Below, piece after piece: positions 38,334 to 47,984 of a DNA stretch of 64,000 nucleotides. The position numbers and the translations under genes were made by a program. The notes under the pieces are model-generated. The model worked only from the letters and a program-made list of their open reading frames with translations, had not been told where the DNA came from and made no database searches. The stretch comes from Streptomyces albus subsp. albus (lineage in GTDB: Bacteria > Actinomycetota > Actinomycetes > Streptomycetales > Streptomycetaceae), in assembly GCF_000725885.1 (NCBI RefSeq), contig NZ_JODR01000009.1:1-64000 (forward strand), read 5' to 3'. How positions within the stretch are numbered: the stretch's first letter is position 1; each line of letters opens with the position of its first letter.

Positions 38334-40084
38334 TGGTGCTCCTTGGGCGTGTCTGCTGTGGTGAGGACCGGGGGAAAGGCGGTCGAGGGCGTGGTGCGGA
38401 CCGACAGCGGTGCGCCGGGCGCCGCACTGACGATCAGATGGCGGCGCCAGGCGGTGTCGTCCCGGTCGGGATGGTCCTCACGCCAGTGGCAGCCCCGCGT
38501 CTCCTCGCGGCGGAGGGCCGCTTCGACCAGGACCCGGGCGACCAGGTGGAGATTGGTGGTCTCCCAGGACTCGACGCCCGGCTCGGGGCGTTCGCCGCCC
38601 TCCGTGAGGGCGGCCAGTCCCGCGGCGGCCTCGGTGAGGGAGCGGCGGCTGCGCAGGACGCCGGCGCCGCGTGTCATCAGCTGCTGGATCCGGGGACGGG
38701 CCGTCGCCGGGAGCAGGGCCGTCGCCGCAGGGGCGGCACTCTCCGGCGTCCCCGGGCCGCCGTGGGGACTTCGCGGCGACGGCACCGCCTCGGGGCGCTC
38801 CGGGGCGCGCGCGATGTGCTCGGCGATGCGTTCGGCGAAGACGAGCCCCTCCAGCAGGCTGTTGGAGGCCAGCCGGTTGGCGCCGTGCACGCCGGTGCAG
38901 GCCGCCTCGCCGCAGGCGTAGAGGCCGGGGACAGTGGTGCGGCCGTCCAGGTCCGTACGGATGCCGCCGCTGGCGTAGTGCGCGGCGGGGGCGACCGGTA
39001 CGGGCTCGGTCACCGGGTCGATGCCGTGTGCGCGGCAGGCGGCCAGGATGGTGGGGAAGCGGCGCTCCCACATGGCGGCGCCGAAGTGCCGGGCGTCCAG
39101 ATACATGTGGTCGGTGCCCTGGGCGGCGGCGCGGCGCATGATGCCCTTGGCGACGATGTCGCGGGGGGCCAGCTCGGCCAGCGGGTGGGCGCCCCGCATG
39201 AAGCGCTCCCCGGCGGCGTCGACCAGGTGCGCGCCCTCGCCGCGTACGGCCTCCGAGATGAGCGGCTGCTGGCCCTGCGCATCCGGCCCCAGATAGAGCA
39301 CCGTGGGGTGGAACTGGACGAACTCCAGGTCGGAGACCTCGGCGCCGGCGCGCAGGGCCAGGGCGACGCCGTCCCCGGTGGAGACGGCCGGGTTCGTGGT
39401 GGCGGCGTACACCTGGCCCATGCCGCCGGTGGCCAGCACGACGGCGGGTGCGTGGACGGCGCCGACCCCGTCGTGCCGGCCCTCCCCCATGACGTGCAGG
39501 GTGACGCCGGCGGTGCGGCCGTCGGCGTCGGTGAGGAGGTCGAGGACGAGGGCGTTCTCGACCGTGCGGATGCCCTGTGCGCGTACGGCCTCGGCCAGGG
39601 CGCGGGAGATCTCGGCTCCGGTGGCGTCGCCGCCCGCGTGGACGATGCGGTCACGGTGGTGGCCGCCCTCACGGGTGAGGGCGAGGCCGCCGGTCGCGGG
39701 CGAGGTGTCGAACCGGGCACCCGCCGCGATGAGCCGGCGGACGGCCGCGGGCCCCGTCGTGACGAGGGTGCGTACGGCCTCCTCGTCGCACAGTCCCGCG
39801 CCGGCCTCCAGGGTGTCGGCCAGATGCTCGGCGGGGCTGTCGCCGTCCCCGAGCGCCGCCGCCACGCCGCCCTGCGCCCAGCGGGTCGAGCCGGCCTCCA
39901 GGCGGGCCTTGGTGACGACGACGGTGCGGGCGCCCCGTGCGGCGCAGCGCAGGGCGACGGTCAGCCCGGCGACGCCGGAGCCGACGACGACCACGTCCGC
40001 GTCGAGGGCCCAGCCCGGCGGGGGTGCGGTCAGCGGCCCGGTGCCTATGCCGGGGGTGGGCGCGGGCGGCCTGCCAGGGGTCAT
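38330..40084 (-). CDS. nadB: L-aspartate oxidase
   Basis: NadB, 584 residues, oxidises aspartate to iminoaspartate for NAD synthesis. FAD motifs: [33 protein letters not shown], and [17 protein letters not shown] in the substrate region. [31 protein letters not shown] and a C-terminal [15 protein letters not shown] also fit. ATG 40084 overlaps the panC stop (ATGA). NadA, which completes quinolinate synthesis, is not in this window. Confidence 0.96.
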   Translation of the reverse strand: MTPGRPPAPTPGIGTGPLTAPPPGWALDADVVVVGSGVAGLTVALRCAARGARTVVVTKARLEAGSTRWAQGGVAAALGDGDSPAEHLADTLEAGAGLCDEEAVRTLVTTGPAAVRRLIAAGARFDTSPATGGLALTREGGHHRDRIVHAGGDATGAEISRALAEAVRAQGIRTVENALVLDLLTDADGRTAGVTLHVMGEGRHDGVGAVHAPAVVLATGGMGQVYAATTNPAVSTGDGVALALRAGAEVSDLEFVQFHPTVLYLGPDAQGQQPLISEAVRGEGAHLVDAAGERFMRGAHPLAELAPRDIVAKGIMRRAAAQGTDHMYLDARHFGAAMWERRFPTILAACRAHGIDPVTEPVPVAPAAHYASGGIRTDLDGRTTVPGLYACGEAACTGVHGANRLASNSLLEGLVFAERIAEHIARAPERPEAVPSPRSPHGGPGTPESAAPAATALLPATARPRIQQLMTRGAGVLRSRRSLTEAAAGLAALTEGGERPEPGVESWETTNLHLVARVLVEAALRREETRGCHWREDHPDRDDTAWRRHLIVSAAPGAPLSVRTTPSTAFPPVLTTADTPKEHQ

Positions 40085-40938
40085 CGTGCGTCTCCGAACC
40101 GCAGCGGGACGTTGTCGATCAGCCGGGTGGTGCCGGCGCGGGCGGCCACCGCGAGGACGGCCTCGCCCCGCCAGGTGTCGCCGGTGACCGGGGTGAAGCT
40201 CGCCGGGTCGACGAGCGCCACGTAGTCGACGTCGAGTCCGGTGGCCCGCTCCAGCACCTCGCGGGCCGCCCGTTCGGCCGCCGCGGGCCCCCGGGAGGCG
40301 GCCTCCTCGCCGGCGCGCAGGGCCCGGGAGAGGGCCAGGGCGTCGGCGCGTTCGCCGGTGTCCAGGTAGCGGTTGCGGCTGGAGAGGGCGAGGCCGTCGG
40401 GCTCGCGGACGGTGGGGACGGCGACGATCTCGACGGGGAAGTTGAGGTCCCGCGCCATGCGGCGGACGAGGGCGAGCTGCTGGGCGTCCTTCTGCCCGAA
40501 GAACGCCGCGTCGGGGGCCGTCAGGTGGAGGAGCTTGGCGACGACGGTGAGCATCCCGTCGAAGTGCCCGGGCCGGCTGGCGCCCTCCAGCACGGTGCCC
40601 ATGGGCCCGGCGGTGATGCGCACCTGGGGTTCGCCGCCCGGGTAGACCTCCTCGACGGACGGCGCGAACACCACGTCGGCGCCCTCCTTGCCGGCGACCT
40701 CCACATCGGCGTCCAGGGTGCGCGGGTAGCGGTCCAGATCCTCGCCGGCGCCGAACTGGAGGGGGTTGACGAAGACGGTGACGACGACCTGCCCGTGCGG
40801 CCCCACACGGTCGCGGGCGGCGCGCACCAGTGCGGCGTGACCCTCGTGCAGGGCTCCCATGGTCATGACGACGGCGCGTTCGCCGTCCCGGGGCAGCGCA
40901 CGCAGTTCGCCGGCCGTGGTGACGATGCGCGGCCTCAT
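40081..40938 (-). CDS. panC: Pantothenate synthetase
   Basis: PanC, 285 residues, joins pantoate and beta-alanine using ATP. Signature motifs: [13 protein letters not shown] (HXGH), [36 protein letters not shown] and SSRNRYL. ATG 40938 overlaps the stop of the upstream DUF2520-type gene (ATGA). The product feeds CoaX two genes downstream; PanB and PanD are elsewhere. Confidence 0.97.
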   Translation of the reverse strand: MRPRIVTTAGELRALPRDGERAVVMTMGALHEGHAALVRAARDRVGPHGQVVVTVFVNPLQFGAGEDLDRYPRTLDADVEVAGKEGADVVFAPSVEEVYPGGEPQVRITAGPMGTVLEGASRPGHFDGMLTVVAKLLHLTAPDAAFFGQKDAQQLALVRRMARDLNFPVEIVAVPTVREPDGLALSSRNRYLDTGERADALALSRALRAGEEAASRGPAAAERAAREVLERATGLDVDYVALVDPASFTPVTGDTWRGEAVLAVAARAGTTRLIDNVPLRFGDAR

Positions 40939-41984
40939 GCGCCCGCCTCCCCGTCGCCGTCCGCTTCCCCGCCGCCCGGGGGGCCCTGCGTCCCGTCCGG
41001 TCCCCGCCCGGCCGCGCCGTCACGCGGGGCGTCGTTGAGGACGTCGAGCAGGGGTTCGGCCAACTCGGGCTTGAGGAGGCCGTGGTCGAGGGCCCGGTCC
41101 GCGGTGGCCCTGGCCATCGCGAGGTAGCCGGGCACCGTCTGCGGCGCGTGGCGGCGCAGTTCCTCGACGTGCGCGGCGACGGTTCCGGCGTCCCCGCGGG
41201 CGACCGGGCCGGTCAGTGCGGCGTCGCCGGAGCGCAGCGCGTTGTCGAGGGCGGCGCCCAGCAGCGGGCCGAGCATCCGGTCGGGTGCCTGCACACCGGT
41301 GCTGCGCAGCAGTTCCATCGACTGGTTGACGAGGGTGACCAGGTGGTTCGCGCCGATGGCGAGGGCCGCGTGGTAGAGCGGGCGGGACTCCTCGGGGATC
41401 CACTCGGGTTCCCCGCCCATCTCGATGACCAGTGCCTGGGCCGCCAGTCGCAGCTCCTCGGGCGCGGTGACCCCGAACGAGCAGCCCGCGAGCCGCTGCA
41501 CGTCCACGGCGGTCCCGGTGAAGGTCATCACCGGGTGCAGCGCCAGGGGGAGCGCCCCGGCGCGCAGGGCGGGCTCCAGCACGGAGAGGCCGAACCGGCC
41601 GGAGGTGTGCACGACCAGTTGCCCGGGGCGTACGGCCCCGGTGCGGGCCAGCCCGGCCACCAGGCCGGGCAGCGCGTCGTCGGGGACGGTCAGCAGGACG
41701 AGTTCGCTGCGGGCGAGAACCTCGTCGGGGTCCACCACGGGCACGCCGGGCAGCAGCTCGGCGGCGCGGCGGCGGGAGGCGTCCGAGACACCGGAGACGG
41801 CGACCGGGCGGTGCCCGGCCAGTTGCAGGGCCGCCGCCAGCGCGGGGCCGACCCGGCCCGCGCCGACGACACCGACGGACAGCCGCGCCGGGCGGTCCTG
41901 GGCCCGCGCGGCTGCCGGGCCCGGCCCTCCCGCGGGCTCTTCCCGGCCGTCCGCGCCCGGGGTTCGAGGGTGTTGTGGGTTCAC
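40935..41984 (-). CDS. Rossmann-like / DUF2520 domain oxidoreductase
   Basis: A 349-residue protein. The dinucleotide-binding N-terminal domain begins [19 protein letters not shown] (about residue 35), followed by [14 protein letters not shown] and [11 protein letters not shown], and then a helical DUF2520 domain ([20 protein letters not shown]). Such proteins sit next to panC in many actinobacteria and are proposed, without firm proof, to act as ketopantoate-type reductases. GTG 41984 has GGAAGG upstream and gives an N-terminus of plausible length. It is the first gene of the operon. Confidence 0.85.
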   Translation of the reverse strand: MNPQHPRTPGADGREEPAGGPGPAAARAQDRPARLSVGVVGAGRVGPALAAALQLAGHRPVAVSGVSDASRRRAAELLPGVPVVDPDEVLARSELVLLTVPDDALPGLVAGLARTGAVRPGQLVVHTSGRFGLSVLEPALRAGALPLALHPVMTFTGTAVDVQRLAGCSFGVTAPEELRLAAQALVIEMGGEPEWIPEESRPLYHAALAIGANHLVTLVNQSMELLRSTGVQAPDRMLGPLLGAALDNALRSGDAALTGPVARGDAGTVAAHVEELRRHAPQTVPGYLAMARATADRALDHGLLKPELAEPLLDVLNDAPRDGAAGRGPDGTQGPPGGGEADGDGEAGA

Positions 41985-42049
41985 GAAAGTGACCTTCCGT
42001 ATGCGTTCCGGTCCGCTCAGTGGCCGGTACCGGACGAGACCCCGCCATG

Positions 42050-42274
42050 CTAAGCCCTCCGGGCGCGGCGTTTCAGGGGCCGGGGGGCGACGGCCGGGAC
42101 CCCCGCGCCACGCCCCGCCGGCGCCTCGTCGCCCCATGCGCGCCGTGCCTCCCTGCGGGCCACCCACCACGCCCGCAGCAGCTTCGCCTCGTGGCTGCCG
42201 GGGGCGGGCGGCGGCGCCTGCCCGTCGGAGCTGAGCCGCCAACTGTCCAGTGCGTACTGCTCATACATGCTCAT
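42050..42274 (-). CDS. Small hypothetical protein, 74 residues
   Basis: It starts MSMYEQYALDSWRLSSDG and ends in an Arg/Ala-rich tail; strong third-position GC suggests real coding. No clear ribosome site is seen upstream. It is divergent from the ArsR/DUF5937 gene, and the twin palindromes lie 41-93 bp upstream, so it could be co-regulated. Function unknown. Confidence 0.5.
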   Translation of the reverse strand: MSMYEQYALDSWRLSSDGQAPPPAPGSHEAKLLRAWWVARREARRAWGDEAPAGRGAGVPAVAPRPLKRRARRA

Positions 42275-42314
42275 GCCGACGACACTGCGGCCCCGGCCGG
42301 GCCACCGGCACGCG

Positions 42315-42367
42315 GATTGACGGGGGCCGTCAATCAACAGGGCACCGATTGACGAGTCCCGTCAATC
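42315..42367. promoter_or_regulatory. Twin 21-bp palindromes, probable operators
   Basis: Site 1 (42315-42335) has perfect arms GATTGACGG and CCGTCAATC around GGG. Site 2 (42347-42367) has arms GATTGACG and CGTCAATC around 5 nt. Their centres are 32 bp apart, about three helical turns, so two dimers would bind the same face. They lie in the divergent region upstream of the ArsR/DUF5937 regulator gene. Confidence 0.75.
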
Positions 42368-42443
42368 GGGGAAGGAACAGCGCCCGGAAGAGGGGGAGTG
42401 CAACGTGGCGCACCACACTTGACCAGGGCGGGAGGATGGAAGC

Positions 42444-43565
42444 ATGAGCGTCACCATCCACATCGCCGGACTGCCGGACGAGCGCATCGTCTTCGCGCCG
42501 TCCCCGCTGGCCGAACTGGGCACCGCGCTGCACACCCTGGCGGAGCCCGGCCACCACCCCGGCGTACGCGGCTGGGCCACCGCGGTCAACGCCGGACTCC
42601 CCCAGGACCTGGCGGACCGGCTCAGCGAGGCGGACTTCCTGTGGCGCACCACCTTCTCGGACATCATGATGGGCTTCGCCGGTGTGCGGGACTCCTCCGG
42701 CCGGCCGGGGGCGACGCTCGCCGAGGACCTGGACCTGCTCGACAAGCTGGAGGACGAGGACTTCGTCTCGGCGGCGCTGGAGTTCACGTGCAGCGCGCTG
42801 TACGGCGCCGACGCGCTGACGTCACCGCTGACCGATCCGGTGCTGCGCGACCGCGCGGTCGAGCTGGCGTCCGCGCGCGGGCCGCAGCAACGGCAGTTCA
42901 CCGAGTGGCTGCTGGCCGACCCGCCGGCCGTCCGCGCCTGGGTGAGGCGCCTGTTCGAGGACTGTGAGCAGGCGTTCTTCGCGGACACCTGGAACCGGGT
43001 ACGGCAGCAACTGGCCGCCGACGCCCGGCAGAAGACCGAACTGCTGCGCCGGCGGGGACTGGCCGCGACCCTGGAGGCCGTCTCACCGGCCCTCTCGACC
43101 GACGAGCACCGCACCGTCATCGACGCCGACAAGCTCTCCAGCGCCCGCACCACCGCCGTGGACCCCGAGGTCGGCCCCGGCGTCACGTTCGTACCGTCCG
43201 TCCACCAGTGGCCGCACCTGCTGGTGCTGCACCGGCACGGCTGGCGGCCCGTCGTGCACTACCCGATCGCCGCGCCCGAGATGCAGGCGCCGCTCTCGGT
43301 CGAACAGTTCAAACTCCGCATGGAAGCCCTCGCCCACCCCATGCGGATGCAGCTGTGCCGCAACCTGGCGCGAGCCCCCTACACCACGGGCGAGCTGGCG
43401 GACCACTACTCGCTCTCCGCCCCGGAGGTCTCCCGGCACCTGGCCGTGCTCAAGCGCGCCGGACTGATCACCGCCCGGCGGCGCGGCCGGTACGTGCAGT
43501 ACCAGCTGGACCTGAAGGTCGTGGGACGGCTGGGCAGCGACTTTTTGGAGACGGTGCTGCGGTGA
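42444..43565 (+). CDS. DUF5937/ArsR-type transcriptional regulator
   Basis: A 373-residue regulator. The N-terminal 270 residues form a DUF5937-like domain, starting VTIHIAGLPDERIVFAPSPL. The C-terminal 90 form a winged helix: FKLRMEALAHPMRMQLCRNL, YTTGELADHYSLSAPEVSRHL, then AGLITARRRGRYVQY. Only the DNA-binding half is ArsR-like, and the sensor half has no recognised ligand. ATG 42444 follows a GGGAGGA-rich stretch. Two strong palindromes upstream suggest autoregulation. Confidence 0.88.
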   Translation: MSVTIHIAGLPDERIVFAPSPLAELGTALHTLAEPGHHPGVRGWATAVNAGLPQDLADRLSEADFLWRTTFSDIMMGFAGVRDSSGRPGATLAEDLDLLDKLEDEDFVSAALEFTCSALYGADALTSPLTDPVLRDRAVELASARGPQQRQFTEWLLADPPAVRAWVRRLFEDCEQAFFADTWNRVRQQLAADARQKTELLRRRGLAATLEAVSPALSTDEHRTVIDADKLSSARTTAVDPEVGPGVTFVPSVHQWPHLLVLHRHGWRPVVHYPIAAPEMQAPLSVEQFKLRMEALAHPMRMQLCRNLARAPYTTGELADHYSLSAPEVSRHLAVLKRAGLITARRRGRYVQYQLDLKVVGRLGSDFLETVLR

Positions 43566-43589
43566 CCGGCGGGGCACGGCGCCCTGCCG

Positions 43590-44267
43590 TCAGCCCCGCG
43601 CCCGCACCAGGCCCGTCTCGTAGGCGAGGACGACCGCCTGCACGCGGTCCCGCAGCCCCAGCTTGGCCAGGATGCGGCCCACATGGGTCTTGACCGTGGC
43701 CTCGGACAGCACGAGACGCGCGGCGATCTCCCCGTTGGACAGCCCCTGGGCGATCAGGGTGAGCACCTCCCGCTCGCGCTCGGTGAGCCGCTCCAGCTCC
43801 TTGGCGACCGGCTCGGCGGTGGTCGCGGGCAGCACGGAGGAGAACCGGTCGATCAGCCGCCGCGTGGTGCTGGGCGCCACCACCGCGTCGCCGCTGTGCA
43901 CCGCGCGGATGGCCTCCAGCAGATCGCCGGGCGGCACGTCCTTGAGCATGAAGCCGCTGGCGCCCGCCTTGAGCGCGGAGAAGGCGTACTCGTCCAGGTC
44001 GAAGGTGGTCAGGATCAGCACCTTGGGGTCACCGGGCCCGCCCTCGCCGTCCTCGCAGATGCGGCGGGTCGCCTCCACCCCGTCCACGTTCGGCATGCGC
44101 ACATCCATCAGCACGACGTCCACCGGCGTGCGGCTCAGGATCTCCAGCGCCTCCGCGCCGTCACCCGCCTCCGCCGCGACCTCCATGTCCTGCTGGGCGG
44201 TGAGCACCATGCGGAAGCCGGTGCGCAGCAGCGCCTGGTCGTCGACGAGCATCACACGGATGGTCAT
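43590..44267 (-). CDS. LuxR/NarL-family response regulator
   Basis: A 225-residue response regulator. The receiver domain has acidic pair DD ([13 protein letters not shown]), phospho-acceptor Asp in [15 protein letters not shown], then [10 protein letters not shown] and the Lys in GFMLKDVPP. The C-terminal LuxR-type helix-turn-helix is [20 protein letters not shown] and [19 protein letters not shown] 44267 follows GAAGGA. It lies 164 bp downstream of the kinase gene on the same strand and is its likely partner. Confidence 0.95.
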   Translation of the reverse strand: MTIRVMLVDDQALLRTGFRMVLTAQQDMEVAAEAGDGAEALEILSRTPVDVVLMDVRMPNVDGVEATRRICEDGEGGPGDPKVLILTTFDLDEYAFSALKAGASGFMLKDVPPGDLLEAIRAVHSGDAVVAPSTTRRLIDRFSSVLPATTAEPVAKELERLTEREREVLTLIAQGLSNGEIAARLVLSEATVKTHVGRILAKLGLRDRVQAVVLAYETGLVRARG

Positions 44268-44431
44268 TCTTCGGTCCTTCGGGTAGCGGGGCCGGTCGGG
44301 CCCTGGAGGTGGGATCGGGCGGGAGGGAGGGGTCCGGGAGGGCGGGGCGTCAGTCGGGTCTCGGGGCGGCGGGGTCGGTCGGGTCGGGGGCACGGGCGTG
44401 GCGGCGCGGGCTCCACAGGACGGGCCCGGTG

Positions 44432-45667
44432 TCAGTCGGCGCCCTTGAGGGGCAGAGCCGCACAGATCCGGAAGCCGCCGCCCGACCGGGGCCCGGCCTC
44501 CAGCGCGCCGCCGACCATACCGACCCGCTCCCGCATGCCGATCAGCCCGTGACCGAGACCGTCGGCGCCGCCCTCCTCGTACAGCTCCCGCTGTGCACCG
44601 CGGCCGTCGTCCTCGGCGACGACGGAGAGCGCGTCGTCGGTGTAGCGCAGCCGCACCGTCGCCCCGACGTCCGGCCCGCCGTGCTTGCGGGTGTTCGTCA
44701 GCGCCTCCTGGACGATCCGGTAGGCGGTCAGCTCCACACTGCTGGGCAGCGGATGCGGAGTGCCCTCCACGGCGAAATCGACCGTCAGCCCGGCACCGCG
44801 CACCTGCTCCACGAGTTCCGCGATCTGCTCCACACCGGGCTGCGGCACATATTCGCCCCCGTCCCGCTTGCCGCCGTCCTCGCTGCGCAGCACCCCCAGC
44901 AGGCGGCGCATCTCCGCGAGCGCCTGGCGGCCCGTGCCGGAGATGGTCTGCAGCGCCATGCGGGCCTGCTCGGGCGCACTGTCCAGCACGTAGGCGCCGC
45001 CGTCCGCCTGGACGACCATCACCGACACGTTGTGCGCCACCACGTCGTGCAGCTCCCGCGCGATACGGGCCCGCTCGGCCGCGACGGCCACCTTGGCCCG
45101 CGCCTCGCGCTCCTTCTCCAGCCTCCTGGCCCGCTCCTCCAGCTGGGAGTAGTAGGCGCGGCGGGTGCGCAGCGAATCGCCCAGCACCCACGCCATCACG
45201 AACACCAGCGTCAGGAAGAGGGTGCCGAAGATCTTGCCCGTCACATCGGCGTGCTCGTTCGGCCAGCGGAGCTGGCTGATGGTGGGCGACAGCAGCGCGC
45301 CCGCCAGGGCGAAACGGGACGCCCAGCGGGTGTGCCGGGAGGCGACGGTGAAGATGATGACCAGGAACGCGAAATCGCCCGGGAACGGGCTCAGATCCGT
45401 GACCACCTGCGCCAGGCCCGTACCGGTGGCCAGCAGCAGCATCTTCTCCGGGGCCCGGCGCCGCAACGCCACCACCACCGACAGCGCCAGCGACACCGGG
45501 ACGATCGCGATCTTCTCCCAGCGCCCCTGCGCGAGCCCCTCCGACGCCTCTGGCGGCGCCGTCAGACTGGCCAGGATCCACACCGACGACAGCATCAGCA
45601 GGAACGCAGCCCAGAGGCTGTCCACCGAAGTGGGATGCCTGCGGATGAAATCGTAGAGGCGGTTCAC
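44432..45667 (-). CDS. Two-component sensor histidine kinase (NarL/DesK type)
   Basis: A 411-residue kinase with five to six hydrophobic segments (residues 15-160), a coiled linker (about 170-200), a HisKA_3 box ([20 protein letters not shown]) and an HATPase_c domain ([29 protein letters not shown]). No extracytoplasmic sensor domain is visible, so it may sense the membrane itself. GTG 45667 is fixed by TACGCT (45680..45675), 7 nt upstream, a leaderless arrangement. It pairs with the response regulator downstream. The gap between the two (44268-44431) is G-rich and carries no gene. Confidence 0.93.
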   Translation of the reverse strand: MNRLYDFIRRHPTSVDSLWAAFLLMLSSVWILASLTAPPEASEGLAQGRWEKIAIVPVSLALSVVVALRRRAPEKMLLLATGTGLAQVVTDLSPFPGDFAFLVIIFTVASRHTRWASRFALAGALLSPTISQLRWPNEHADVTGKIFGTLFLTLVFVMAWVLGDSLRTRRAYYSQLEERARRLEKEREARAKVAVAAERARIARELHDVVAHNVSVMVVQADGGAYVLDSAPEQARMALQTISGTGRQALAEMRRLLGVLRSEDGGKRDGGEYVPQPGVEQIAELVEQVRGAGLTVDFAVEGTPHPLPSSVELTAYRIVQEALTNTRKHGGPDVGATVRLRYTDDALSVVAEDDGRGAQRELYEEGGADGLGHGLIGMRERVGMVGGALEAGPRSGGGFRICAALPLKGAD

Positions 45668-45781
45668 GTAACCCAGCGTATGCAGGCCGAGCACGTCCCG
45701 GGGTCAGCCGGACGGCCGATCCGGTCCGCCCGGCCTACTCCCCAAGGTGGAGGATGTCCGTCCGCACATACGGTGAGGCCC

Positions 45782-46795
45782 ATGCTCCCCGAGTTGTCCC
45801 GATGGCGCGCCGCCACGGAAGAAGCGCTCTACGGACCGCGCGGCTTCTACACCCGGCACGCCCCCCAAGCCCACTTCCGCACCTCCGTGCACGCCTCCCC
45901 CCTGTTCGCCGAGGCCGTCACCCGGCTCCTGCTGCGGTTGGACGAGGCCCTGGGCCGACCCCGGCGGCTCGACCTGGTGGACGTGGGCGCGGGCGGCGGC
46001 GAACTCCTCGCCGGGGTGCTGGCCGCGCTGGGCGACCGGGAGGCGGCGGGCGCCGACGTACGGGCCCGGCTGCGCCCCCTCGCCGTCGAACGCCGGGCAC
46101 GGCCCGCCGGGCTCGACCCCGCCGTCGGCTGGCAGGACCGGCTCCCCGCACCGGGCACCGTCACCGGGCTGCTCTTCGCCAACGAGTGGCTCGACAACGT
46201 GCCCCTCGACATCGCCGAGAACGACGAGCACGGCACCCCCCGCATCCTGCTGGTCGCCCCGGACGGCACCGAGCACCCCGGCCCCGTCCCCACCGGGAGC
46301 GACGCCGCGTGGCTGGACCGCTGGTGGCCGCTGACCGGCGCCGGGCCGGGCGCCCGCGCCGAGATCGGCCACCCCCGCGACACCGCCTGGGCGCAAGCCG
46401 CCGCCGCACTGCACCGCGGAGTGGCCGTCGCCGTGGACTACGCCCACACCCGTGACACCCGCCCGCCCTTCGGCACCCTGGCCGGACACCGCGCGGGCCG
46501 CCCGTGCGCCCCCGTACCCGACGGCTCCTGCGACGTGACCGCACACGTCGCCCTCGACTCCGTCGCCGACGCGGCGCCCGGCACCACCAGACTGCTCACC
46601 CAGCGCGCCGCCCTCCAGGCGCTCGGCATCACCGGCCGCCGCCCCGCCCTCTCCCTGGCCGGCAGCGACCCCGCGGCCTACGTACGGGGCCTGAGCGCCG
46701 CCGGTGAGGCCGCCGAACTGCTGGACGCCGGCGGACTGGGCGGCTTCGGCTGGCTGGTGACCGAACGGGACTGCCCGGCGCCCTTCCCGGGCTGA
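45782..46795 (+). CDS. SAM-dependent methyltransferase, MidA/NDUFAF7 (DUF185) type
   Basis: A 337-residue methyltransferase: [16 protein letters not shown] at the N-terminus, SAM-binding [18 protein letters not shown], and the family motif [14 protein letters not shown] (NEWLD-P). Mitochondrial NDUFAF7 methylates an arginine of the complex I 49-kDa subunit; bacterial substrates are mostly unknown. TACGGT (45769-45774) lies 7 nt before ATG 45782, so the mRNA is probably leaderless. It is divergent from the kinase gene. A stand-alone NuoD, homologue of the 49-kDa subunit, lies 9 kb away, but any link is speculation. Confidence 0.85.
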   Translation: MLPELSRWRAATEEALYGPRGFYTRHAPQAHFRTSVHASPLFAEAVTRLLLRLDEALGRPRRLDLVDVGAGGGELLAGVLAALGDREAAGADVRARLRPLAVERRARPAGLDPAVGWQDRLPAPGTVTGLLFANEWLDNVPLDIAENDEHGTPRILLVAPDGTEHPGPVPTGSDAAWLDRWWPLTGAGPGARAEIGHPRDTAWAQAAAALHRGVAVAVDYAHTRDTRPPFGTLAGHRAGRPCAPVPDGSCDVTAHVALDSVADAAPGTTRLLTQRAALQALGITGRRPALSLAGSDPAAYVRGLSAAGEAAELLDAGGLGGFGWLVTERDCPAPFPG

Positions 46796-46809
46796 TCCCC
46801 GTCCGGTTC

Positions 46810-47217
46810 TCAGGTGCCCCGCGCCGGTGGGAGCACCGGCAGGCCCGCCGCGCGCCACGCCTGGAAGCCGCCGGCCAGGTCGGTCGCCCGGCGCAGGCCC
46901 AGCCGGTGCAGGGAACGCGCCGCGAACGAGGACGCGTACCCCTCGTCGCAGACGACGACCACGAACAGCGCGCTCCCGGTGGCCTGCGGCGCCCGGTGGG
47001 GGCAGGTCGGGTCGAGCCGCCACTCCAGTTCGTTGCGCTCCACCACCAGGGCGCCGGGGAGGGTACCGTCCCGGTCCCGCAGCGCCGCGTACCGGATGTC
47101 CACCAGCAGCGCCCCGTCGCGCTGCGCGGCAGCCGCCTGGTGGGGCGTCAGCCGGGCCAGTCCGCTGCGGGCCTCCGCCAGCAGGGCGTCCACCCGGCTC
47201 GCCGCGCCGGCACTCAC
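46810..47217 (-). CDS. Rhodanese-like sulfurtransferase
   Basis: A 135-residue single-domain rhodanese. It has LTPHQAAAAQRDGALLVDIR at the N-terminus and an active-site loop VVCDEGYASSFAARSL, with the catalytic Cys followed by a six-residue loop. It ends LAGGFQAWRAAGLPV. GTG 47217 overlaps the stop of the cysteine dioxygenase gene in a GTGA, so the two are co-translated. It likely handles sulfane sulfur linked to cysteine breakdown. Confidence 0.92.
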   Translation of the reverse strand: MSAGAASRVDALLAEARSGLARLTPHQAAAAQRDGALLVDIRYAALRDRDGTLPGALVVERNELEWRLDPTCPHRAPQATGSALFVVVVCDEGYASSFAARSLHRLGLRRATDLAGGFQAWRAAGLPVLPPARGT

Positions 47218-47771
47218 TCCCACTCCCCGGGGCGCTCGACCTCTTCGAGACGCAGCACATCACCCGTACGGCTGTAACGGCGCATCAGGGGGAGGGGCGG
47301 GTAGTAGGCGTGCACGGAGACGGCGTGTTCGTCCGGCGTCCCGTTGAGCACTTCGTGCACATGGTGCGGTCCGAACGCCCGGCCACGGCCCTCGCCCAGC
47401 CGCCGGCTGCGGTCGATGCCGTCGGCCAGCTGGAGCGTCTTCCAGCCCTCGGTGGGCAGCCGGGCGGCCAGGGCGTGCTCGGTGAGGGTGCCGCGGGCGG
47501 TGGCGAAGGCGCCCCGGGAGCCGCCGTGGTCGTGCCATCCGGTGCCGGTGCCCGGCGGCCAGCCGATGAGCCACGCCTCACTGCCCTCGGGCCCGGCCAG
47601 CCGCAGCCAGGTGCGGCCTTCGGGGTCGAGCGGCAGCGAGGAGACGAGGGCGTCGTCGGCGGCGACACGGCGGACGAACGCGAGGAGCGCGGCCTCGGTG
47701 GGGCCGGCCGGTGCGGGGGCCGTCGCCGGCGCGGCGGGCACGGCAGGCCGGGAGACAGGGGTGAGGGACAC
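47214..47771 (-). CDS. Cysteine dioxygenase
   Basis: A 185-residue cupin of the type I cysteine dioxygenase family, oxidising cysteine to cysteine sulfinate with non-heme iron. Metal ligands: WHDHGGSRGAFA (HXH) and FGPHHVHEVLN (distal His). GTG 47771 is preferred, since the frame upstream has no similarity to the family and AGGACGG lies upstream. The gene is coupled to the rhodanese and preceded at 47861-47947 by a cysteine-codon-rich leader peptide, suggesting control by charged Cys-tRNA supply. Confidence 0.9.
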   Translation of the reverse strand: MSLTPVSRPAVPAAPATAPAPAGPTEAALLAFVRRVAADDALVSSLPLDPEGRTWLRLAGPEGSEAWLIGWPPGTGTGWHDHGGSRGAFATARGTLTEHALAARLPTEGWKTLQLADGIDRSRRLGEGRGRAFGPHHVHEVLNGTPDEHAVSVHAYYPPLPLMRRYSRTGDVLRLEEVERPGEWE

Positions 47772-47835
47772 GGGAACCGTCCTGGAGGTGATCGTGGAGG
47801 TGCGCGGCCACGGCACGGCGGCCCACGCGGAGGAA

Positions 47836-47849
47836 GCCCCGAAAGGGGC
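47836..47849. terminator. Hairpin between leader peptide and cysteine dioxygenase gene
   Basis: GCCCC (47836-47840) and GGGGC (47845-47849) form a tight hairpin with a GAAA/TTTC loop, 11 bp past the leader stop codon. It could be part of an attenuator. Confidence 0.35.
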
Positions 47850-47860
47850 GCGGAATGCGA

Positions 47861-47947
47861 TCAGCAGGACGGCAGACACACGCAGCCCGCGTAGCGGAGC
47901 AGGTCCAGGTGGACCCTCCGCCACAGGTGGCCGCGCGTTCCGATCAT
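47861..47947 (-). CDS. Cysteine-rich putative leader peptide (28 residues)
   Basis: A short open reading frame begins MIGTRGHLWRRVHLDLLRYA and ends GCVCLPSC. This fits the streptomycete leader-peptide pattern (basic, HLDLLR-like core, then clustered Cys) found upstream of sulfur-metabolism genes. Three Cys codons lie within the last seven sense codons. It ends 89 bp before the cysteine dioxygenase start on the same strand. Ribosome stalling at Cys codons when Cys-tRNA is scarce would control the downstream genes; that role is inferred. Confidence 0.75.
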   Translation of the reverse strand: MIGTRGHLWRRVHLDLLRYAGCVCLPSC

Positions 47948-47984
47948 GCGGGCGAGTGCAGCACAGCGCCGCGGACGGTGTCAA

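Noticed and set aside
38330..41023. NadB frame read as an 897-residue protein with a 310-residue upstream extension
   Set aside because: The extension overlaps panC entirely; ATG 40084 gives a proper NadB start and a 4-nt overlap.
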